A stretch of 34,787 nucleotides of DNA, taken from positions 1-34,787 of the IMG/VR virus record IMGVR_UViG_3300037882_001028; one strand, 5' to 3'. Shown here piece after piece: positions 8,494 through 15,018 of this stretch. The notes below the pieces were generated by a model. That model searched no databases. It saw only the letters and a list, made by a program, of their open reading frames with translations, and was not told the DNA's origin. Source of the DNA: a virus. How positions within the stretch are numbered: position 1 is the first letter of the stretch; the number at the start of each line of letters is the position of its first letter. A program made the translations under genes and the position numbers.

Positions 8494-9726
8494 TTAGATG
8501 ACCTCGACCGGGAGCTGAGGATTGAACAGGAGTTCAGTGGCAGACAAAGCGCGACCGACCGAGACGTAGAACTGTCCGGCGGACGAGGGGGCAGAGGTCA
8601 CGATGTTTCCAGCCGTGAGGGCCGACAGGAAGTATTCAGCACCAACAGTCAAACCAGAGAACCCAGGGACAACCGAACCGGGAGCGAAGTAGAACTGACC
8701 GGAAGCCGCGTCTGCCACCGATGCCGCAGAGAACAGCAGGAGCGAGGTGGCCGTAGCAGCCGCGTCCGCTTGGGCTGCAGCGACCGTGCCGTCCGTCTTG
8801 AGATAGGCTGCTTTAGCAGCGGCGATCGTGGCTCCAGACGAGTTCGTGAAGGAGCGGAGACCACCGCCCACATCCTGCTTGAGGGCCAAGGCGTCGAACA
8901 CTGCGTCGTGGGTCGGGGCCTTCGTCACGCCATTGGTGATGGCACCAGACTGGACAGCAGCGGAGAGAGCAGCAGCGTCGAAGTCCGTGACGTCGGCTGC
9001 AACGTGAGTGTGGCCAGTGTCGGACTTGAGCGCGAGAGCGTCAAAGACGGCATTCTGGGAGGGGGCAACGTCGGTCACGCCGTCCGTGATGGAGTCGGCA
9101 ACGGCTGCAGCCTTGGCGCGGGCCACCGTGAAATAGAGGTTGGTCGAACCTTCGCCGATGTCGTCCGAGTCGAGGACCACGTTGCCAGTCTGGCCGTTCA
9201 CCGATGGGACCGAGTCGGTAGTGTCCGACTTCTCCCATGTGGTGCCGTTGTAGATCACATAGTCGCCGACATCGAGGACGATATTGCCGGAGCCGAAGTC
9301 ACGAGTACCAGCCACGGTCACGCGGTAGACGTCACCCGTGTTGCCCGTCCCATCAACCAGGACCGGGGAGTTGGTCGTGGCGTTGTAGACTCCCTGGTAC
9401 TCCATGATGGAGTTTGGAAGCTGGGCGACTGGGACCTTGCCGCCGCCGTCGAGAGTGGCAACGCCATTGGCCGCGCCCTTCTCGGAGTTGTTAACCTTGG
9501 CGGCAAGGGCCGTGGTGTACTGGCCGAATTCAACCGCGTCACCGTTGGCCGTGGCCGCTGCAACGTTGGTAAGCTTTTTGGCAGAGAAGTCGAAATTGCC
9601 AGCGGTTTCCAGGATTTCGAGTTCAGACGCACCAATCTTTACAGACAGGAACGAGAAAGACGAAGTGCCGGAGATGCGGAACACACGGCTCGAACCTTCA
9701 AGGACGTGAATTTTGCGTGAAGTCAT
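8494..9726 (-). CDS. Tail fibre-type structural protein, 410 aa
   Basis: A 410-residue protein with an AAGGA site 10 bases before the ATG at 9726. It has the hallmarks of phage fibre shafts: KKLTNVAAATANGDAVEFGQY near residue 50, GVATLDGGGKVPVAQLPNS near 90, SVNGQTGNVVLDSDDIGEG and NLYFT near 180-205. Two near-repeats contain NAVFDALALK and DAVFDALALK (around 230 and 275). The last ~70 residues (YFLSALTAGNIV, FYVSVGRALSATELLFNP) match a module in neighbouring tail proteins. No S74 domain or enzyme motif is visible. Probably a fibre or fibre connector; its attachment partner is unknown. Confidence 0.78.
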   Translation of the reverse strand: MTSRKIHVLEGSSRVFRISGTSSFSFLSVKIGASELEILETAGNFDFSAKKLTNVAAATANGDAVEFGQYTTALAAKVNNSEKGAANGVATLDGGGKVPVAQLPNSIMEYQGVYNATTNSPVLVDGTGNTGDVYRVTVAGTRDFGSGNIVLDVGDYVIYNGTTWEKSDTTDSVPSVNGQTGNVVLDSDDIGEGSTNLYFTVARAKAAAVADSITDGVTDVAPSQNAVFDALALKSDTGHTHVAADVTDFDAAALSAAVQSGAITNGVTKAPTHDAVFDALALKQDVGGGLRSFTNSSGATIAAAKAAYLKTDGTVAAAQADAAATATSLLLFSAASVADAASGQFYFAPGSVVPGFSGLTVGAEYFLSALTAGNIVTSAPSSAGQFYVSVGRALSATELLFNPQLPVEVI

Positions 9727-9750
9727 GGTGTTGAATCCTTAGCGTTGAGT

Positions 9751-10320
9751 TTAAACGACGGGCCTGGAGATGATGTTTGGGGACATTATGAGGTCTGTAG
9801 CAGTGGCAGATGCCACCCCGGCCCCACAATCAGCGATACCTACCTGAATGATGGAATCGTCATCTCCAGTCAGAGACGACAGGTCCGAAATGTAACCGCC
9901 GGTCGTTTGCCCGACGAAAATCTCCTGTCCTGGGGTGAAGCCCAGGGACGTCAAAGCTCCTGCGGCATTAGGTCCTATCAGGAGAACCAACCCTAAAGAC
10001 CCAATGGCTGGAAAAGACTCCAAGGCGATTCCGATGTATTGTTGGGCTCCAGCCAAGTCGGAGTCTGTCGGGATGATACGGCCATCTGGTCTCTTGGACA
10101 GGGGGGTTCCGGACGCGATGGCTCCAGAGTGACCCGACTGCATTTGCTTCTTGAACAGGGTGGCCGTGGACTCGGTAACCGGGGATGGGGCCCCGACCCC
10201 GTTGATGGAAGTCAGGGTTCCAGAGGTCAGGTCCACGTACAGGGAGTTTGTGGGGACGGTGTTCTGGTCCACCGGATTCAAAATCAAAGCGTCGGTGCGA
10301 ACACGAGCGTAGTTGGCCAT
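9751..10320 (-). CDS. Small tail/fibre adaptor protein, 189 aa
   Basis: A 189-residue protein starting at an ATG with AAGGAG about 11 bases upstream. It opens MANYARVRTDALILNP..NTVPTNSLYVD, a pattern common in phage proteins that sit between baseplate and fibre. The second half has KRPDGRIIPTD, then YIGIALESF and a module GQEIFVGQTTGGYISD ... IIQVGIAD ... TDLIMSP similar to the C-terminus of the next fibre protein. There is no signal peptide or membrane segment. It lies between the 1080-aa protein and the 410-aa fibre and was probably co-transcribed with both. I read it as a structural adaptor or capping protein with a small beta domain; nothing enzymatic is seen. Confidence 0.68.
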   Translation of the reverse strand: MANYARVRTDALILNPVDQNTVPTNSLYVDLTSGTLTSINGVGAPSPVTESTATLFKKQMQSGHSGAIASGTPLSKRPDGRIIPTDSDLAGAQQYIGIALESFPAIGSLGLVLLIGPNAAGALTSLGFTPGQEIFVGQTTGGYISDLSSLTGDDDSIIQVGIADCGAGVASATATDLIMSPNIISRPVV

Positions 10321-10335
10321 TAGAGTAGGGTCTCC

Positions 10336-13300
10336 TTAAGGTACTAGAACGGCCTGGAGGACCCCATTGTCCACTTCGAGCCTATAAGTATCGCCCGTAG
10401 TTTTGTCTCTCAAGAAAAGGTCCTTCCACCGCTTCACGGAGGTACCAAGCGAGTGGTTTGCATCCGTGTCGGGTGTCGGGTCCACAGAAATGTTTTGGAG
10501 GTCTCCCCCGGGACCACCTCCAGTCGAATCTATCTTGACCACACCTGGAGACAGTTGGGTCGCCACCAGATTCGAGCCGAACTCCAGACGATTGACCGAG
10601 GACTCTATTAAGATGTTCTCGTCAGTTACATCAAGAGGGGTAGCCCTACCGTTAGCAGACGGTGCGTAGAGCGAAGTTACAGGGTAGTATACGTATACAT
10701 CCTGACCGGGCTGGGGGATGAAAGACGGATAGAAGGATATTTGGTTCGGAGACAAGAATTGCCAGTGGGCACCCCTCACACGGGAAATACCATCGACGAA
10801 CACCACAATAGCCGAAGCCGATTGGGGGGATGTGGACAGGGTGAAGAGGTTGTTTATCCCGTTCACCACACCAGTAGGTTGTTCCTGGACAGGTGCTCCA
10901 CGATTGAGCAGGTCCAAATAGGTGCCGTTGTCCTTGTCCCGAATCTGGAAATTGTGGGACACCACCCCGGAATTGTTCACGATGTAGTTGGTGAGTGTGG
11001 CCGTGCCGATGAGCAGAGCACCCTCACAATAAATCTGGGAGGCCCCGGACTCCACGACGAACGCGTTGGTGACGAAAACCCCGGAACCCGAAAGCTCAAG
11101 CTGAAGGTTCGAATGGTGACCCCGGTTCCCCTGGAAGGAGAAAGCCGTGGTCCAGGTTCCAGATACCAGCAACGACAGCCATAGATTTCGAGTCCGAATC
11201 TTGTTCCCGAGAGTCACTACGGGGGAAGCCAACAGAATGCCGGGAATAAGTTTGGCATTGTTGAGAAACTCGATTTCGATCTCTTTGGTCCAGACCTTTG
11301 GCGTAGATATAGACTGGTCTTCGAGAACCTGAATCAAGTCTCCTGGGTTCGCCGCGCTATAGGCGTCGTCAATGGTCAAATATTGTCCGTACTGACCCAC
11401 AGTCCTGATGACCTGAACTGGCATCCCGAAAGACTTCTGAGTGTGGAAGTCCTTGTTGGGCGACAAACCGGTGGCCAGAACCGGAAGGGTGGTCTGGAAG
11501 AAGTTGAGTTCAATGTCGACGTCGACACTGGAGTTAAGGTCGATACCGACGTCGAAGCCTTCCACGGTTCCGTTGCCAAGAAAGCGCGTCCCGTCTTTGG
11601 TGACCTGAACGCAGGTTCCGGGACCAACGGGGGCCCCGGCTTGGGTCGTAGTGGCCGTGATAACGACGGGAACCAGACCGGCCTTGAGGTTGGACGCCGG
11701 GAATTTGCCAGTTTGGATGACCACGGACGAGAAGGTTACGGGAACCCCGAGCCTTTCCAGAGTGTTGGAAGTGGTCGTGATGTCGTTCTGGGGTTGGCGA
11801 CCGTCCGCGTTGACGAATTCGATTTGGAAATACGAGGAGCCAAATCCACCCGTGAGATCGATGTCCTGGATGGCTGAGAGGGCTTCCAGGTAGTTCTCAA
11901 CCTGAATGTTATCATCGTTATAGGCGACGAACGCGGTTTCCTGAGCGTTGAACTGGAATTTGAACGTGCCGTTGTCCGGGACAGCCGACAGGTTAAGACG
12001 CTGGATTTTGTTCCGACCGGCGAAGGTGAACGTAGGGAGGGGATAGTTGTTGTTGTCCTGGAAGTTTATCAGGATACCAGTGGTATAGTTCCCAGACACG
12101 ACCACACCAGTGAACCCAGGGATCACAGGTGCTATCAGAGAGTTGAAGAAAGCCTCAATGCTTGAATTTGGAGCATTGTAGGGCAGGTCCGAGGACTCGT
12201 AGCCGTTCCACTCGATGCGAAAGGTTCCGGAAGTCGGGACCTGAGAGAAAGTCAGCTTATGCTCAGCCGTGGCCCCACTATCCCGACGCCAGCCCCTCTG
12301 GGGGCCGTTAAAGACGAAGGTCAGCTCCTTAGACTGGGTGGCAATCGTGGTAGCCACATCCTCGAATTTGTCCACGAGGATCTTGCCGCCGTCCGGCGTG
12401 GCAGTGACAGCCTGTTGAGTCGTCGGGAAGAACCTGAACCCAGGGGAATCCGAAACGACCGCGTCGAACTGTTGGGAGAGTCCACCGGAACCACCACCGA
12501 ACGAGGCGAGGTAGATGGATGTGGTAGACATGACCACACCGACCTTGACCGCTGTCGGTGAACTTTTGAAAGCTCCAGCGATAGTGTCGTGAAGGTAGAG
12601 TTCGGTACCAATAGGGAAGCCGGTGGAGATGCCTTGGAAGCCCCCGCCCCTGACCACCCTCGCGGTGATGTCGGCAGTGCCCACGACTCTCTGTTTGATA
12701 GAACCGTCCGCCAAGCCCTTCTTGTAGAAACCGTCCACGTCCCTATAAACCAAGTCGCCTTGAGAGACCAGCAGGGTTCCGCCAGCCAGGGTCAGGTTTC
12801 CGGCTGCTGGGACGTTGTTTCCAGCCGCTCCGGGGGCAAAGGAAATCGTGTTGGATGGGTTGGCATTGTTCCAGGTCGTGACGGTCTGGTTGACGGTCTT
12901 GATACCGTCGAACACGAGCCCGATGCCGTTCCCAGCGGGGCCGTTGAAATCTGCCAGATAGGTCACTGAAGCGCAGGTGCCCTGAGCGGCAGTCCCAGCA
13001 AAGTTCGCCTTTTCGTCGAAATTCTGACCGGCGTAAGCGAACGGAACGGCCCCAGCTTTGAGAAATATCCCGGCTTTGTTGATGGCTTGGAGGATGTCGG
13101 GGTGGGCCCCCGGATCTGTGTTGTGGTCAAGAAGTTCGGTGGCTTGGGTGTAAGCGAAGACGATCTGGGATGACAGGTCCGCATTCGTGAGCGAGATTTC
13201 GAGTTCCAGGGTGACCGTGCCGGACGGGTCGTAAAGGACGTCCGTCGAGGTCTGACCAACGCAGAACAGGAATGGCACGGAGTTCGTATCGATGCCATTG

Positions 13301-13578
13301 ATGTAGATTTCGCGTACAACCCTGGTGTTGTTGGCCGGGATGACCCCAGGTGGAATCGTACACACAAACTTGATGGTGTGGTCGTTAACGACCACTCGCG
13401 AGGCGATAGGGCCCGCGTACCACGTTCCAGAGTTCTGAGTCGTCTGGGAAGGCAACAGGGGGGTGGTCTTCAAGTCCGAGACAGCGAAGGACGTGGGGAG
13501 AATCTTGAAACCCTGGTTATTTTGGGCCTCAATGCTCTTGGCTACCCCCACATTGGTAAATATACCCAAAATAGTCAC
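10336..13578 (-). CDS. Large multimodular tail fibre/collar protein, 1080 aa
   Basis: A 1080-residue protein starting at GTG 13578 (GAGGAG 8 bases upstream). The N-terminus (MTILGIFTNVGVAKSIEA) resembles phage fibre proteins that attach through the tail-fibre N-terminal domain. It is a chain of modules: one FDGIKTVNQ...WNNANPSN unit near residues 200-270, shared with the gp6-like protein; a YLHDTIAGAFKS..VGVV unit near 330; two tandem ~95-residue units, each starting with a VP-x-x-GTF element (about 445-620); a beta-helix-like region after QYGQYLTIDDAYSAANPGD (about 730-900); and a C-terminal VNGINNLFTLS..VYVYYPV module also forming the 96-aa protein. It is placed just after the gpI-like protein, where the first fibre usually is. 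Probably the main baseplate-bound fibre or collar; the exact receptor role is inferred. Confidence 0.8.
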   Translation of the reverse strand: MTILGIFTNVGVAKSIEAQNNQGFKILPTSFAVSDLKTTPLLPSQTTQNSGTWYAGPIASRVVVNDHTIKFVCTIPPGVIPANNTRVVREIYINGIDTNSVPFLFCVGQTSTDVLYDPSGTVTLELEISLTNADLSSQIVFAYTQATELLDHNTDPGAHPDILQAINKAGIFLKAGAVPFAYAGQNFDEKANFAGTAAQGTCASVTYLADFNGPAGNGIGLVFDGIKTVNQTVTTWNNANPSNTISFAPGAAGNNVPAAGNLTLAGGTLLVSQGDLVYRDVDGFYKKGLADGSIKQRVVGTADITARVVRGGGFQGISTGFPIGTELYLHDTIAGAFKSSPTAVKVGVVMSTTSIYLASFGGGSGGLSQQFDAVVSDSPGFRFFPTTQQAVTATPDGGKILVDKFEDVATTIATQSKELTFVFNGPQRGWRRDSGATAEHKLTFSQVPTSGTFRIEWNGYESSDLPYNAPNSSIEAFFNSLIAPVIPGFTGVVVSGNYTTGILINFQDNNNYPLPTFTFAGRNKIQRLNLSAVPDNGTFKFQFNAQETAFVAYNDDNIQVENYLEALSAIQDIDLTGGFGSSYFQIEFVNADGRQPQNDITTTSNTLERLGVPVTFSSVVIQTGKFPASNLKAGLVPVVITATTTQAGAPVGPGTCVQVTKDGTRFLGNGTVEGFDVGIDLNSSVDVDIELNFFQTTLPVLATGLSPNKDFHTQKSFGMPVQVIRTVGQYGQYLTIDDAYSAANPGDLIQVLEDQSISTPKVWTKEIEIEFLNNAKLIPGILLASPVVTLGNKIRTRNLWLSLLVSGTWTTAFSFQGNRGHHSNLQLELSGSGVFVTNAFVVESGASQIYCEGALLIGTATLTNYIVNNSGVVSHNFQIRDKDNGTYLDLLNRGAPVQEQPTGVVNGINNLFTLSTSPQSASAIVVFVDGISRVRGAHWQFLSPNQISFYPSFIPQPGQDVYVYYPVTSLYAPSANGRATPLDVTDENILIESSVNRLEFGSNLVATQLSPGVVKIDSTGGGPGGDLQNISVDPTPDTDANHSLGTSVKRWKDLFLRDKTTGDTYRLEVDNGVLQAVLVP
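11710..12258 (-). repeat. Two tandem ~95-residue beta modules in the 1080-aa protein
   Basis: Copy one begins KLTFSQVPTSGTFRIEWNG and copy two RLNLSAVPDNGTFKFQFNA. Each continues with a Leu/Ala helix-like stretch (SSIEAFFNSL; VENYLEALSAI) and a strand pair ending in an N-x-L or FAG element. They look like diverged copies of one fold. Boundaries are approximate. Confidence 0.6.
12774..12986 (-). repeat. FDGxKT/WN module, copy in the 1080-aa protein
   Basis: This ~65-residue unit contains GIGLVFDGIKTVNQ, WNNANPSN and PAAGNLTLAGGT. It is plainly related to the three tandem units in the gp6-like protein at 15070-16011, although the two host proteins are otherwise unlike each other. Confidence 0.7.
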
Positions 13579-13610
13579 AAGTACGCTCCTCGAAATCGAA
13601 TGTGGGGATT

Positions 13611-14198
13611 TTAGATGGCAGTCATAATCCGACCAGTATACCGGGCCTTAGTGAACCCGGCAACAGTCAGATTTTTGGACGCAAAAGCGAAGGTGAACTT
13701 GAAGTCGATGTTGGAGATCGTGGGAAACACGTACTCACGAATGAATTGCTTGACTCGGTCCAGGGTGACGAACGGGTCGGTCACGATGGAGTTGTCGAGC
13801 AAAATCACGATTTGAAAGGTGTAGGGTTCGCCCTGAGGGGCCGACTGCCACCATTCCTGGATGACAGCGTCGAACCCAAGGAGTCTAAGCACCAACACGA
13901 GCCCGTCTCTGGAACCCTTGAGCTGGTTTATAAGGGCCAAAAACGAGAGCAGAGTATTGAACTCGTAGTTGGTGATGGTCTGCATCACCGACGAGATGTA
14001 GGAGAATCCAAGCTCGTTGATAATTTCCTGGATAGCTTCACCAGAGACTACGTCCGGGCCCCTGTATTTGAAACGGACATCCTTGAAGTCGACGAGTGCT
14101 CCATCCAGGACGTAATTCATCATGGCCTGGAGCTTCGGATAAAGCTCCAGAGACCTGAGTTTTTCCGGGACGTAGTTTAGGGATTCTATTTCGCTCAC
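13611..14198 (-). CDS. P2 gpI-like baseplate protein
   Basis: A 195-residue protein starting at GTG 14198, which overlaps the previous stop as GTGA. The centre carries KGSRDGLVLVLRLLGFDAVIQEWW (residues 94-117), followed by PQGEPYTFQI. This matches the tail protein I family, where a glycine, a leucine-rich helix and a Glu-Trp-Trp precede a P-G-x-P-x-T-F element. In P2-like phages gpI sits at the baseplate edge with gpJ and gpW, linking the wedge to the fibre gpH. Here the gp6-like and gp25-like genes lie just upstream and the largest fibre protein just downstream, which fits. The product is cytoplasmic and assembles into the virion. Confidence in the family is good from the motif and position. 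Confidence 0.8.
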   Translation of the reverse strand: MSEIESLNYVPEKLRSLELYPKLQAMMNYVLDGALVDFKDVRFKYRGPDVVSGEAIQEIINELGFSYISSVMQTITNYEFNTLLSFLALINQLKGSRDGLVLVLRLLGFDAVIQEWWQSAPQGEPYTFQIVILLDNSIVTDPFVTLDRVKQFIREYVFPTISNIDFKFTFAFASKNLTVAGFTKARYTGRIMTAI

Positions 14199-14674
14199 GT
14201 GGCCCCCTTAGCGGCATATTCTGCCAACCTACGGATGGTATCCGGGTTATCTTCGAATAAGCCCAAGGTTAAGTTGCACCTGGAACATAGTATGCCACGA
14301 ACACGTCCACTGGTGTGACAATGGTCTATAGCCAGTCTCCGGGTACGGCCACTTTTGGGGTCTACGAAGGATTCTGGTCTACTACAAACTGCGCACCCAT
14401 TACCTTGAGACGCCAGCATTTCCCAGTATTGCTCTTGGGTCAGCCCAAATCGACGACATTTGGATTTCAGCCAACCCTCTTTGTTGTGATACCGGTCACT
14501 ACTTTCGAGTTTGCGCTTTTCTCGGTGCTTAGCCCTAGACCTAGCTTGAATTTCTTTAGACTTCTCCGGATTCTTGGCTCTAAAGTTGTATACGTTGTTC
14601 TTGTGAATCTCAGCGAATTTCTCCGGAGACTTTTCTCTGTACTTTTGGCGACGCTCAGCGTTTGTTTGTGGCAT
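14195..14674 (-). CDS. HNH endonuclease of the recombination endonuclease VII type
   Basis: A 159-residue protein with a very basic N-terminus (RRQKYREKSPEKFAE..RSRAKHREKRK) and a C-terminal endonuclease VII domain: FGLTQEQYWEMLASQGNGC, zinc cysteines C94-x2-C97 and C130-x2-C133, and the HNH core I-D117-H118-C-H120-T-S-G-R-V-R-G-I-L-C-x-x-C-N. Such proteins nick DNA and often move as free-standing homing endonucleases in phages. It sits inside the baseplate operon between a 110-aa module protein and the gpI-like gene. Its start overlaps the upstream stop (TAATG) and its stop overlaps the downstream GTG (GTGA), so it is neatly coupled. By eye its DNA is more AT-rich than its neighbours, consistent with capture from elsewhere. 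Holliday-junction resolvase activity is a less likely alternative. Confidence 0.85.
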   Translation of the reverse strand: MPQTNAERRQKYREKSPEKFAEIHKNNVYNFRAKNPEKSKEIQARSRAKHREKRKLESSDRYHNKEGWLKSKCRRFGLTQEQYWEMLASQGNGCAVCSRPESFVDPKSGRTRRLAIDHCHTSGRVRGILCSRCNLTLGLFEDNPDTIRRLAEYAAKGAT

Positions 14675-15006
14675 TAAGTCACGACCGTGGTTTCCGATAG
14701 GATGTAATACTCGTTAACGGGAAGCTGGGGTGGGTCTCTGTCCTTGCGGAGAGCCCTCCAGACAATCCCCCCGTCTTCAACCCTGGCAAACTCGGTGGAC
14801 GGAAAGACAGGTTCCGAGGACCCCGAGGTCCCAGCGAAACCGACGACCTGAAACATGAAATCTTCTTGGCCGACGACAGGGAACCTAGGGACGACGACGT
14901 CGCCTATTTTGTAGTCTCTTCCGGATTCCCAAGGGTCTGGGTTTCCGACCTTAACGACCGGAATCCATAGAATGTTCCCATCTTGGAGAAGCGTAGTTGT
15001 AGTCAA
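14674..15006 (-). CDS. Small baseplate-associated module protein, 110 aa
   Basis: A 110-residue protein read from TTG 15006, with AAGGAG 8 bases upstream. No good ATG exists nearby. Its core is DPWESGRDYKIGDVVVPRFP, then FMFQVVGFAGTSGSSEP.FP and VEDGGIVWRAL. This W-x-x-x-x-x-Y-x-x-G-D-x-V...SG...EP...W pattern recalls small carbohydrate-binding-like modules of phage tail proteins. Related pieces occur in the C-terminal half of the gp6-like protein just upstream (PWAPSTLFRRGNIVVP; SWQPNTTYLLGDEVGP), so the 110-aa gene may be a detached copy of that module. No enzyme motif is present. Probably a baseplate surface protein; sugar binding is a guess from the fold type. Confidence 0.68.
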   Translation of the reverse strand: MTTTTLLQDGNILWIPVVKVGNPDPWESGRDYKIGDVVVPRFPVVGQEDFMFQVVGFAGTSGSSEPVFPSTEFARVEDGGIVWRALRKDRDPPQLPVNEYYILSETTVVT

Positions 15007-15018
15007 ACCTGGGACTCC

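Noticed and set aside
8419-9720. 433-codon open frame on the plus strand
   Set aside because: It lies opposite the 410-aa fibre gene, its product is an Arg/Gly/Glu-rich string without motifs, and the minus frame has fibre signatures and a ribosome site.
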